Positions 9,168 to 17,165 of a stretch of 64,000 nt of DNA are shown piece after piece (the first letter of the stretch is position 1; every line of letters begins with the position of its first letter). The notes below the pieces were generated by a model, which was not told the origin of the DNA, searched no databases, and was given only the letters and a program-made list of their open reading frames with translations. The translations under genes were made by a program, and so were the position numbers. Source of the DNA: Thiofilum sp. (GTDB taxonomy: Bacteria > Pseudomonadota > Gammaproteobacteria > Thiotrichales > Thiotrichaceae); the NCBI RefSeq assembly GCF_016711335.1, contig NZ_JADJTF010000001.1, positions 2,852,001-2,916,000 on the forward strand, given 5' to 3'.

Positions 9168-10313
9168 TTAACTCATACATTCTACGCGCCAAATGGCATT
9201 TTGGGTTTGCTGGGCAATTTGTGCAGTGGTAAGCGCTTGTTCACTGGTTTGTAATTGATACGGCGCTTGTACTGCTTCAATAAGAGCGATAGCCAATACA
9301 TTACGCACGGCAAAATTCATATTTTGCGCATTAGCAAAACTCGACGACACCACACCTAATACCGCACCCGTACTATCAAACAAAGGGCTACCACTAGAGC
9401 CGGGTTGAATAGGGGCGGTAAATTGCAGCAGTCTTATATCATTTTGTGCACCAAATAAGCCAGAAATCACGCCTTGAGTGGCTTGAATCCCGCTGCCCAT
9501 AATACTAGCCAAGGGATAGCCCAAGGTAGTGATTGGCTCGGCTAGACCTATGCTGGTTTTACGAAAGTATAAGGGTGAAATATGACTAGGGCATTGCGCT
9601 CGCACGAGAGCGAGGTCGTTGGTTTCATCACTGATCACCACTTCGGCGTCGATTTTACCCTGAATCGAGGTGAGGCGTAGGTGTCTTGCACCCTCCACCA
9701 CATGAGCGTTGGTCATGAATAGATTCGGTGAGACTAAAAAGCCCGTACCCGACCATGCTTCAGGGCGTTCATTACTTGCGCCATAGGTACTACTAGAGGG
9801 AGAGTGCGGGGAGCGTTCATCGATGTCTGCGCCCATGCGCCGCCCTAAAGCACTCAAGCCATAAGCTGAGGTTTCAGCCAACGCTCTTACTTTCCAAGCA
9901 CTATTACGTTGATACAGCTCGGCAATAATTAGGGCAGAAGCATTGATGGGTTTAAGGTCAATCGCATGGTTGAATACGTTTTCTTGTGTTAGGGTCACTT
10001 GTTGAGCGAAGTCGAGTGGACTTTTTGCACCATAGCGGTAGAGCACTAGCTGTAGACGAGTGATAGCAGGATTAGGTAGTGATTTAATGTCTAAGGTGAG
10101 GTTGAATTGTGTGCCATTATTGACGAGTTCAGAGGTGAGCCAAGCGGTATTAGGGTGATGAGCGAGTACCGTGTCGGCGACCAATTGCTTGTTTTCATTA
10201 ACGGGTAAAACAGCCAGTCCTAGGTCGTAGCGAATATCAATCGGTAGGCTAATCGAGAATGTCCAACGTGTACCACTGAGCGCAAGATTCGCCCCAACGA
10301 CTAGATTTGTCAT
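9168..10313 (-). CDS. TerD-like domain fused to a trypsin-like serine protease
   Basis: Numbering is from an upstream TTG at 10325. Residues about 5-165 are a TerD-like beta-sandwich (GLAVLPVNENKQLV, NLTLDIKSLP, ALIIAELYQRNSAWKVRALA), but the acidic GDNxxGxGDGDDE calcium loop is missing. Residues about 190-360 are a chymotrypsin-fold protease with an intact triad: His208 in TNAHVVEG, Asp237 in NDLALVRA, Ser311 in QPGSSGSPLFD. No signal peptide or membrane segment is seen, so it should act in the cytoplasm. I prefer the ATG at 10313 to the TTG. It heads the PRTase/HAD/StiP/lyase operon. A TerD-tethered protease would link metal or stress sensing to proteolysis (inference). Confidence 0.85.
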   Translation of the reverse strand: MTNLVVGANLALSGTRWTFSISLPIDIRYDLGLAVLPVNENKQLVADTVLAHHPNTAWLTSELVNNGTQFNLTLDIKSLPNPAITRLQLVLYRYGAKSPLDFAQQVTLTQENVFNHAIDLKPINASALIIAELYQRNSAWKVRALAETSAYGLSALGRRMGADIDERSPHSPSSSTYGASNERPEAWSGTGFLVSPNLFMTNAHVVEGARHLRLTSIQGKIDAEVVISDETNDLALVRAQCPSHISPLYFRKTSIGLAEPITTLGYPLASIMGSGIQATQGVISGLFGAQNDIRLLQFTAPIQPGSSGSPLFDSTGAVLGVVSSSFANAQNMNFAVRNVLAIALIEAVQAPYQLQTSEQALTTAQIAQQTQNAIWRVECMS

Positions 10314-10453
10314 GATTAAACCCACCTATTGTGATCGTGATAAGTGGGATAATAGCAAGGAATGAGAGGGTGGGTTGGAGTTTACGCCGACCGAAGGTTA
10401 CAATTTATAGTGCTCACATTAATATTTAAATTCTAAGCTAATTTGCATAGCTT

Positions 10454-11713
10454 CTATTTTGGTAAATGGTATAGCATAATCGCAATTTTAACGACACGAT
10501 TTCTATCGTTGTTGAGATGAAACTCATAATTTAGCCAAGTTTCATCTCGTTCATCTATATATCTAATAAAGTTGGGGTGACTATTTACAGAGTTTTTAGT
10601 TATTTCCAGAGTAGAGGTAAAGTCCTTATTAGATACAAACATTATCACAGCCGCTTTGGAGTCTCTCCATGTTAGATATCCTAAAAGTTGACTAATAGTA
10701 TCTAAAAAAACCTTTTGTCCTTTCCAGAATTTACATTCACCAATAAAAATATTTTGACCCTCATGTCTTAGTAAAATATCTGTTTTTCCAGATTTATTAA
10801 AGGTTTCACCAGTTGCAGAACCCTCAAAGTTTGGTTCTAAAAACATAAGAAAATGGTCACGTAAATCCTCTTCTTCTTTATTTTTATACAAGCTAGGAAG
10901 TCTTTCAAATTGTCTTCCTATATCATGTATCATTTTTAAAATTTCTTGATATGTAGTATTATCTAAAGTTGGCTCAGGTTTAAAAATGGTATCTTGAACT
11001 ATTGGTTTTAGTATAGTTATACTCTTCTTATTTGAGGCTAGTGGAACAGAGAATGTATTTGAGGGTGATGAGGATTTCTTTATTGGGATTCCGAGTGATG
11101 CTAACACTCCACTATTAGCCAAAATTCTTTTTTTCCTAGCTTCAAAAGCGGTTTTTATGCTTGATTCTAGGTATTTGTTATAAGTTTTAACCTCAGACTC
11201 AAGATAACTATTTTGTTGTAAGATTGATTTTATATGGTCATCCTTTTCTCTAATAATTGAATCTATATCATCGTTAAAATTAATAATCTCAAAGCATATT
11301 TCATTATGATTAATTTCAATATTCATTGACCATACTATTCTAGTGCTTGGCTGGCATGAGAGTAGTTTTGTATTGCCACTAAAAGGAATATGAAATTTAA
11401 TTACACTCTTTTTATATGAGTATCCTTTATCTACAAAAAATGATTTTGGAAAATATTCACCAGAAATCATTTGTTCGGTTGAGGAAACATAAATCCGATC
11501 ATTATGAATTATTAAAGGCTCAACTTCAGCTTCAGATACCTTATATTTAATATAGTCTATTTCATTAACATTCAATAGATAGTCATCATTTTCAGATTCA
11601 ATAGTTGCTATAACGTTTTGCTTTCTAGTGTTTAAAAACACACTAAGTTCTTGTTCAGCAAAAATCCTTGTGTAGTTGTATTTATTTCTATACATTTTTT
11701 GCTCTATATTCAA
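10454..11713 (-). CDS. Unknown protein with C-terminal PD-(D/E)xK nuclease-like domain
   Basis: I do not recognise the N-terminal 250 residues. They are beta-rich at first, then a short coiled coil (about 150-195, with DHIKSILQQNSYLESEVKTY) and a Ser/Lys-rich linker. From about residue 300 a restriction-endonuclease-like core is visible: Asp in GKTDILLRHE, then GECKFWKG giving the E-x-K motif, then QLLGYLTWRDSKAAVIMFV. The gene is markedly more A+T-rich than its neighbours and uses many AT-ending codons, suggesting transfer. It sits alone between the TerD-protease gene and a divergent toxin-antitoxin pair. A defence or DNA-processing nuclease is likely; target unknown. Confidence 0.65.
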   Translation of the reverse strand: MNIEQKMYRNKYNYTRIFAEQELSVFLNTRKQNVIATIESENDDYLLNVNEIDYIKYKVSEAEVEPLIIHNDRIYVSSTEQMISGEYFPKSFFVDKGYSYKKSVIKFHIPFSGNTKLLSCQPSTRIVWSMNIEINHNEICFEIINFNDDIDSIIREKDDHIKSILQQNSYLESEVKTYNKYLESSIKTAFEARKKRILANSGVLASLGIPIKKSSSPSNTFSVPLASNKKSITILKPIVQDTIFKPEPTLDNTTYQEILKMIHDIGRQFERLPSLYKNKEEEDLRDHFLMFLEPNFEGSATGETFNKSGKTDILLRHEGQNIFIGECKFWKGQKVFLDTISQLLGYLTWRDSKAAVIMFVSNKDFTSTLEITKNSVNSHPNFIRYIDERDETWLNYEFHLNNDRNRVVKIAIMLYHLPK

Positions 11714-11837
11714 ATCAAATTGTTATGGCTAATAATACATCAATTAATGTTAGATTATAAGGTCTTAGAGATATAGAGTCTTGCAGCAGTTACAGTATTT
11801 AGCTAATGTATTAGCTAACCCTAAGGAATACTACAAC

Positions 11838-12065
11838 ATGCAAGTCAATATTCATGAGGCTAAAAGCCAATTATCACGGTTAATCCAATTAACTTTGGAG
11901 GGTGAGGAGGTCATCATTGCCCGCAACAATCAGCCTTTAATACGCCTACAACCGCTACAAACAACCGTTAAAAAACGCCAACTAGGAAGTTTAAAAGGTT
12001 TAGTACGCTCTATCAGTCCAGACTTTGATGCGCCCTTAGATGATTTCGAAGACTATAGGGTATGA
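11838..12065 (+). CDS. Phd/YefM-type antitoxin of a VapBC-like pair
   Basis: The ATG at 11838, preceded by AAGGA at 11822-11826, opens MQVNIHEAKSQLSRLIQLTL, the classical Phd/YefM N-terminus that binds DNA as a dimer. EEVIIARNNQPLIRLQPL follows, and the C-terminal tail DFDAPLDDFEDYRV would wrap the toxin. An in-frame TTG at 11781 adds 19 residues that do not fit the family. Its stop overlaps the PIN toxin start (ATGA). It is expected to neutralise that toxin and autorepress the operon. Confidence 0.88.
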   Translation: MQVNIHEAKSQLSRLIQLTLEGEEVIIARNNQPLIRLQPLQTTVKKRQLGSLKGLVRSISPDFDAPLDDFEDYRV

Positions 12066-12454
12066 AGTATTTGCTAGATACCCATATACTGATTTGGTTG
12101 AGCACCAATCCTGCTCAGTTATCTGCTAAGATCAGGTCAATTTGCGAGGAAACTAGCAATGAACTCTATGTCAGTATTGCTAGTTTTTGGGAGCTATCCA
12201 TTAAGATGAGCTTAGGAAAAATTGATTTAGCAGACAATGCCTTAGAGCAATTACAAAGCTGGTGTCATAGCAATCAAGTCACTATTTTACCTATTGAAGT
12301 GACTCATTGTGAAAGAGTAAAAAGTTTACCCTTTTATCATCGTGATCCTTTTGATCGTTTGTTTATTGCCCAAGCTTTAGAGCTAGATTTGACCTTGATT
12401 AGTGCAGATGGCTTATTTGCAGATTATGAAGGACTGCAATTGCTGCCAGCATAA
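12062..12454 (+). CDS. PIN-domain toxin (VapC-like ribonuclease)
   Basis: The 130-residue PIN protein has all four acidic positions of the Mg2+-dependent RNase site: Asp6 in YLLDTHILIW, Glu44 in SFWELSIK, Asp95/Asp98 in HRDPFDRLFIAQA, and Asp116 in LISADGLF. Length and layout match VapC toxins that pair with Phd-like antitoxins. It is translationally coupled to the antitoxin and ends 2 bases before the convergent dbpA stop. Free toxin would cleave tRNA or other RNA and stop growth. Confidence 0.9.
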   Translation: MKYLLDTHILIWLSTNPAQLSAKIRSICEETSNELYVSIASFWELSIKMSLGKIDLADNALEQLQSWCHSNQVTILPIEVTHCERVKSLPFYHRDPFDRLFIAQALELDLTLISADGLFADYEGLQLLPA

Positions 12455-12456
12455 AT

Positions 12457-13836
12457 TTAGTGCAACTGCCAAACCCGATACTTTTTCCCTTTAATCTTAC
12501 CCTGACTCAATTGATTTAATGCGGCTTTGGCTAAAGGACGAGCAATCGCTACATAGGCAGTCTGGTCTAAAATATCAATCTTACCCACCGCTTTACCATC
12601 AATACCTTTTTCTCCCGTAAGTGCTCCTAATATATCGCCTGCCCGTAATTTATCTTTACGTCCACCCAAAATACATAGCGTCACAAAAGGAGCAATATTA
12701 GGTTTACTGTGATGAATAGCTAAATCGTGAATCGACTCAGTATCAAGCTGAGCAGTTTGTAATTCTTCAAGATCAATCAGTTTAAAGCGTTCACTCTCCG
12801 TCAATAGATTAAGCGCCAAACCTTCACGCCCCGCGCGTCCGGTACGCCCAATACGATGAATATACACATCAGGATTTTGTGGCAATTCATAATTAATCAC
12901 ACACGGCAAATCCTCAATATCTAAGCCGCGTGCCGCCACATCGGTAGCGACTAATAATTGACAGCTTTGATGTTTAAATTGAATGAGTACTTCATCGCGC
13001 TCGCGTTGTTCTAATTCACCGTGCAAGGCTTTCACACTAAACCCTGCTTGTTTTAAATATTCAGTCACTTCACGCACGCCCACTTTCATATTGCAGAAAA
13101 TCACAGCCGAGCGCGGTTGAAAAGCTTGTAAGACCTGCTGTAAAGCCTCTAAGCGTTGCTCTTTAGCACAGATAAACGAGCGTTGTTCAATCACTTGAGC
13201 CGTATGTACGGATTCAACTTTGACGAATAAAGGTTGATTCTGATATTGAGCACTCAGCGTTTTAATATTGTCAGGATAAGTCGCGGAAAATAATAAGGTT
13301 TGGCGTCTTTTAGGTGTTTGATAGAGAATCGCATCAATATCTTCCTGAAAACCCATTTCCAACATGCGATCTGCTTCATCGAGTACTAAAGTTTGTACGC
13401 GCCTTAAATCCAAAGTGCCTTTGCCTAAATGGTCGTGAATCCGCCCTGGTGTGCCGACCACAATATGTGCACCATGTTTTAAGGATTCAGCTTGTGGCGG
13501 TAAGGGTTGCCCACCAAATAAGGTCACGACTTTGACATTGGGTAAATGCTTAGCTAAGCGGCGGATTTCATTTGCGACTTGAGTACTTAGCTCGCGTGTT
13601 GGGCACAATACCAATCCCTGCACGGCAAAACTTTGTGGGTCGAGCTTATTCAATAAGGTCAGGGCAAAGACCGCCGTTTTGCCGCTACCTGTTTTAGCTT
13701 GAGCAATTAAGTCAAAGCCTTTGAGTGCTTGGGGCAGCGCTTGGGCTTGAATGGGCGTCATTTCTTTATAACCTAGTGTATCTAGGTTGGTCAGTTGGTC
13801 AGCGGATAAAGACAAAGAGGCAAATGCAGTCGACAT
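12457..13836 (-). CDS. dbpA: ATP-dependent RNA helicase DbpA
   Basis: This is a DEAD-box helicase with a full motif set: Q motif (YKEMTPIQAQALP), motif I AKTGSGKT, Ia PTRELSTQVA, Ib GTPGR, II VLDEADRML, III SATYP, V VATDVAARGLDIE, VI HRIGRTGRAG. The last 75 residues (FVTLCILGGRKDKLRAGDIL, then GKIDILDQTAYVAIA) form the DbpA RNA-binding domain that docks on hairpin 92 of 23S rRNA. It acts in large-subunit ribosome assembly. ATG 13836 is preferred over an in-frame TTG at 13848; the leader has a GAG ribosome site. It interrupts the Ter locus. Confidence 0.93.
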   Translation of the reverse strand: MSTAFASLSLSADQLTNLDTLGYKEMTPIQAQALPQALKGFDLIAQAKTGSGKTAVFALTLLNKLDPQSFAVQGLVLCPTRELSTQVANEIRRLAKHLPNVKVVTLFGGQPLPPQAESLKHGAHIVVGTPGRIHDHLGKGTLDLRRVQTLVLDEADRMLEMGFQEDIDAILYQTPKRRQTLLFSATYPDNIKTLSAQYQNQPLFVKVESVHTAQVIEQRSFICAKEQRLEALQQVLQAFQPRSAVIFCNMKVGVREVTEYLKQAGFSVKALHGELEQRERDEVLIQFKHQSCQLLVATDVAARGLDIEDLPCVINYELPQNPDVYIHRIGRTGRAGREGLALNLLTESERFKLIDLEELQTAQLDTESIHDLAIHHSKPNIAPFVTLCILGGRKDKLRAGDILGALTGEKGIDGKAVGKIDILDQTAYVAIARPLAKAALNQLSQGKIKGKKYRVWQLH

Positions 13837-13925
13837 AATCAGTCTCAATAGGGCTTAGGGCGGAAAACGAGCTGCATCATAACGGTTTTTGCTTGAAGTG
13901 TCGTGCAGGCTAAGCGTTATCTACC

Positions 13926-13931
13926 TATAAT
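13926..13931 (+). promoter_or_regulatory. Possible -10 box for the ATP-grasp/hypC pair
   Basis: There is a perfect TATAAT, but no convincing -35 box 16-18 bases upstream. If used, transcription would begin near 13938. That leaves almost no leader for the ATG at 13946 and favours the start at 13970. Confidence 0.35.
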
Positions 13932-13969
13932 CACAGCCTTTAAAAATGACTTATTCTAATGAGACCTGT

Positions 13970-15025
13970 ATGCGTATTTGGTTTAATAAAACATTTTCTA
14001 GTATTAGCTCGGTATTAATGAGCCTACGCCAAGCGGAAGATATTGTTCCGATTACCACCATTGTAAGCCACACTAATGTAGCAGCACCTGCGTTTTTAGT
14101 AGCCGACGAATACGCGCTAGAGCCTAAGGGTTTAATGGGGGAAAAGTATTTAAGATGGTGCTTACAGTTTTGTGAGGAGCAGTCTATTGACGTGTTTTGG
14201 GTAGCCAAAGAAGCGCGTTTTTTAGGGCGTCACCGCGACAAGTTTGCGGATCTAGGTACTCAATTACTCTTAGTGGCTGAGCCAGAAGCCTTAGGTTTAA
14301 TCGGTAATAAGGGTGAGTTTTACCGCACTTTACCGCCAGAAGTCGCACAAGTGATGGATAATATTGCTGTGCGTAATAAGGTTGAATTTGATCAAGCCCT
14401 AGCCACTTTTTCCACAAAACATAAGAGTTTATGTATTAAACCCTCGGTGTCAGTCTTTGGTTTAGGGTTTCGGGTTTTGGATACTAAACGCGATAGTATT
14501 ACTCATTTGGTCAAAGGGGTTGAATATGAAATTCCATTACATGAGTTACGCGCAGGGATGGAAAACACACCCGAATTCCCTGAAATGTTGGTGATGGAAA
14601 ATTTGAGTGGGCATGAGTGGAGTGTCGATTGTGCAGGTTGGCAAGGCGAATTATTGTGCGCGATTCAACGCCGTAAACTCGCTGCTGGCTTGGGGCAGTT
14701 AATTGATAATAATGCCGATATTCAAGGCATGGTAGAGCGTTTGACCGCGCACTTTAAGCTCAATGGCATTTTTAATATTCAATTTAAATTAGGTGCTCAT
14801 GGTCCGCGTTTGCTAGAGATCAATACCCGACCTTCCGGTGGTTTTGGTATGGCGTGTTTGGCGGGAGTGAATTTGGCGCAATTAGTAGTGCAAAAGCTTC
14901 AAAGTAAACCGCTCAGTGCGCGTAATGTTCAATATGGTTTACGGGTGAGTGAAATAAGCATGCCTGTAATTCTTAATGCTAATACTCAAGATCTGTCTGC
15001 CGAGGCTGATGATTTAGAGGATTAA
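13970..15025 (+). CDS. ATP-grasp ligase of the Ter metabolite module
   Basis: The protein begins MRIWFNKTFSSISSVLMSLR, as Ter-linked ATP-grasp proteins do; the in-frame ATG at 13946 adds eight residues. The central part has the ATP-binding Lys in HKSLCIKPSVSVFGLGFRVL and the hinge EMLVMENLSGHEWSVD. The Mg2+-binding C-terminus is GIFNIQFKL, then RLLEINTRPSGGFGMACLAGVNL. ATP-grasp enzymes form amide or peptide-like bonds through acyl-phosphates; here it probably completes the metabolite made by the PRTase/HAD/lyase genes 4-8 kb away. Its stop is 12 bases before hypC, so the two are likely one transcript. The substrate is unknown. Confidence 0.83.
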   Translation: MRIWFNKTFSSISSVLMSLRQAEDIVPITTIVSHTNVAAPAFLVADEYALEPKGLMGEKYLRWCLQFCEEQSIDVFWVAKEARFLGRHRDKFADLGTQLLLVAEPEALGLIGNKGEFYRTLPPEVAQVMDNIAVRNKVEFDQALATFSTKHKSLCIKPSVSVFGLGFRVLDTKRDSITHLVKGVEYEIPLHELRAGMENTPEFPEMLVMENLSGHEWSVDCAGWQGELLCAIQRRKLAAGLGQLIDNNADIQGMVERLTAHFKLNGIFNIQFKLGAHGPRLLEINTRPSGGFGMACLAGVNLAQLVVQKLQSKPLSARNVQYGLRVSEISMPVILNANTQDLSAEADDLED

Positions 15026-15037
15026 GGAGTTACCCAC

Positions 15038-15301
15038 GTGTGTATTGGTATTCCAGCGCGGATTATAGAACTATTGGATGCTGAGTGTTATTTGGCTATA
15101 GCAGAGCTGAATGGTGAAAAGCGCTCGATTAGTATTGCTGCACTGGTCGATGACGAACACCCTGCCGAGAGCTGTGTAGGTGAGTGGGTATTGGTGCATG
15201 TTGGTTTTGCAGTGAGTCGCTTAGACGAAGCCGAGGCTTTGCAGCGGCTAGCTCTATTGAACGAGCTTGGCACAATACAGTCTACTCTTGGTACAAGCTA
15301 A
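15038..15301 (+). CDS. hypC: [NiFe]-hydrogenase maturation chaperone HypC/HybG
   Basis: The 87-residue protein starts MCIGIPARIIEL, the HypC signature whose Cys2 binds the Fe(CN)2CO precursor. The rest fits the family (GEKRSISIAALVD, VGEWVLVHVGFAVSRLDEAEA). The start is GTG, with AAGGAGTTACCCAC before it. HypC carries the iron centre to the large-subunit precursor before nickel insertion. It converges on the large-subunit gene 143 bases away but runs with the Ter ATP-grasp gene. The other hyp genes are not in the window. Confidence 0.92.
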   Translation: MCIGIPARIIELLDAECYLAIAELNGEKRSISIAALVDDEHPAESCVGEWVLVHVGFAVSRLDEAEALQRLALLNELGTIQSTLGTS

Positions 15302-15325
15302 GTGAACAAACAGATCACTATCTAC

Positions 15326-15436
15326 CTAAAAGTAATCGAGTATTTCTGGAGCAGTCTTGGCGGCAGGGATGCCGCCTTGTAGCGTACAAGGATGTATTCA
15401 CAGCGACTGCGGAAGAAATGCACGATTACTTTTTAG
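15326..15436 (+). repeat. ~110 bp inverted-repeat element, copy 1
   Basis: The ends are CTAAAAGTAATCG and CGATTACTTTTTAG, giving terminal inverted repeats of about 13 bases. A central hairpin GGCGGCA-GGGA-TGCCGCC lies at 15359-15376. The same layout and most of the internal sequence recur at 21269 and 58581. It fills the space between convergent hypC and the hydrogenase large-subunit gene and ends 7 bases from the latter's stop. It could act as a bidirectional terminator or mRNA-end structure. Short ORFs across it are chance. Confidence 0.85.
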
Positions 15437-15443
15437 CAAATAC

Positions 15444-17165
15444 TCACCTCAATTGTACTTTGATCAGCTCTTCGCCCTCAGGATCAGTCACATGCACCGC
15501 GCAAGCAATACAGGGATCAAAGCTGTGGATAGTGCGTAAGATCTCTACAGGTTGTTTGGGATCATGCAACACATGTCCTTGTAGCGAAGCCTCATAAGCC
15601 CCTGCTTGATTTTGTACATCGCGCGGACCTGCATTCCAAGTACTTGGAACTACTGCTTGATAATTAGCAATCTTTTGATTTTCAATCACAATCCAATGTG
15701 CTAAAGCGCCACGCGGTGCTTCCATATAACCCACCCCTTGCGCTTTGCTAGGCCAGCTAGCAGGTTCCCATAGGGTTTCATTAAAGGTTTTAGTGTCGCC
15801 CGCTTTGATATTAGCTAGTAGTTGATCAAACCAAGTTTGCATTTTATCAGCAATAATTTTGGTCTCTAAGGTGCGGGCCGCAGTACGCCCCAGAGTAGAA
15901 TACAAGGCATCAATCGGTACATCTAAGGTTTTTAAGGTGTAATCGACTAAGGCTTTAGTTTGCTCATGCCCGGTGGCATATAACATCAATACGCGAGCCA
16001 GTGGTCCTACCTCGACCGCTTCGCCTTTCCAGCGTGGTGATTTGAGCCATGAATACGATTCGTCGACATTTAATTGGGTATAGGGTGGTTTGGGGCCGGT
16101 GTAATTGAGCGCGGTTTCACCCTCATAAGGATGTAAACCTTGAGTTTTGCCACCGCTATAGTCATACCAAGAGTGAGCCACGAATTCCTGAATTTGATCG
16201 GCTGCATTCAGGTCAACCGGATAAATGTTGGATAAATCGCGTTTGAGAATTACACCTGCTGGAATTAAAAACGAAGCTGGATCATCCATACCCTTTTCAG
16301 GAAAATCACCATAGGTCATGAAATTACCTAAGCCTTCGCCTTGCTTAAACCAGTCTTTATAAAAGCCAGCAATCGCTAAGGTATCAGGCACATAGACTTG
16401 ATCAACGAAGATCTGCATTTTCTTAATAATATCTTGCACTTGTGCTAGACGCTTCATATTAAGCGCAGAATCAGAGTTCAAATCAATCGCACACGGTACA
16501 CCGCCCACCAAGAAATTAGGATGAGGGTTTTTGCCTCCGAAGATAGCATGTAGTTTGACAACATCGCGTTGCCAAGCCAACGCTTCAAGGTAATGTGACA
16601 CCGCCATTAAATTAGCTTCAGGAGGTAGTTTATAAGCGGGATGTCCCCAGTAGGCTTTAGCAAAAATACCTAATTGACCCGCTTCGACAAACTTTTTCAA
16701 TTTAGCCTGCTGGTCAGCAAAATACCCCGCTGAAGCATTCGGCCAGTGAGGTGAGACCGTTTGAGCGAGTTCAGCGGTCGCTTTAGGATCAGCACTTAAA
16801 GCTGAAACCACATCCACCCAATCCAGAGCATGTAAATGGTAAAAATGCATCACATGATCATGCACGTATTGCGCTGCAATCATTAAATTGCGAATCAATT
16901 GGGCATTCGGTGGGATTTTATAATTAAGCGCATTTTCTACCGAGCGTACTGAGGCAATACCATGCACTAAGGTACACACCCCGCAAATACGCTGGGCATA
17001 AGCCCAAGCATCACGCGGGTCGCGTCCCCGTAAAATAATCTCAATACCGCGCACCATGGTTCCCGCCGAATAGGCTTGCTCAATAGTATTACCATTCATT
17101 TGCGCTTCTATACGTAAGTGACCTTCGATGCGGGTAATAGGGTCGACAACGACACGTTCAGTCAT
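15444..17165 (-). CDS. hynL: [NiFe]-hydrogenase large subunit (group 1e, Isp type)
   Basis: The 573-residue catalytic subunit binds the NiFe centre with Cys61/Cys64 in QRICGVCTLVHG and Cys552/Cys555 in FDPCIACAVH. Fifteen residues after His558 form the tail removed by the maturation endopeptidase. The N-terminus VVVDPITRIEGHLRIE is also typical. It splits H2 at the outer face of the membrane. It is the last gene of the operon and overlaps Isp2 by ATGA, with GAAGGAG as ribosome site. The order small subunit-Isp1-Isp2-large subunit is that of Thiocapsa hyn and Allochromatium hyd operons, so the symbol is assigned by that layout. Confidence 0.94.
   Translation of the reverse strand: MTERVVVDPITRIEGHLRIEAQMNGNTIEQAYSAGTMVRGIEIILRGRDPRDAWAYAQRICGVCTLVHGIASVRSVENALNYKIPPNAQLIRNLMIAAQYVHDHVMHFYHLHALDWVDVVSALSADPKATAELAQTVSPHWPNASAGYFADQQAKLKKFVEAGQLGIFAKAYWGHPAYKLPPEANLMAVSHYLEALAWQRDVVKLHAIFGGKNPHPNFLVGGVPCAIDLNSDSALNMKRLAQVQDIIKKMQIFVDQVYVPDTLAIAGFYKDWFKQGEGLGNFMTYGDFPEKGMDDPASFLIPAGVILKRDLSNIYPVDLNAADQIQEFVAHSWYDYSGGKTQGLHPYEGETALNYTGPKPPYTQLNVDESYSWLKSPRWKGEAVEVGPLARVLMLYATGHEQTKALVDYTLKTLDVPIDALYSTLGRTAARTLETKIIADKMQTWFDQLLANIKAGDTKTFNETLWEPASWPSKAQGVGYMEAPRGALAHWIVIENQKIANYQAVVPSTWNAGPRDVQNQAGAYEASLQGHVLHDPKQPVEILRTIHSFDPCIACAVHVTDPEGEELIKVQLR

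Noticed and set aside
15184..15597. Open frame of about 137 codons on the plus strand across hypC, the repeat and the hydrogenase large-subunit end
   Set aside because: It overlaps two strong genes and the inverted repeat. The peptide over the repeat (EQSWRQGCRL) recurs in the minus-strand frame over copy 2, so it reflects the repeat DNA, not a protein.
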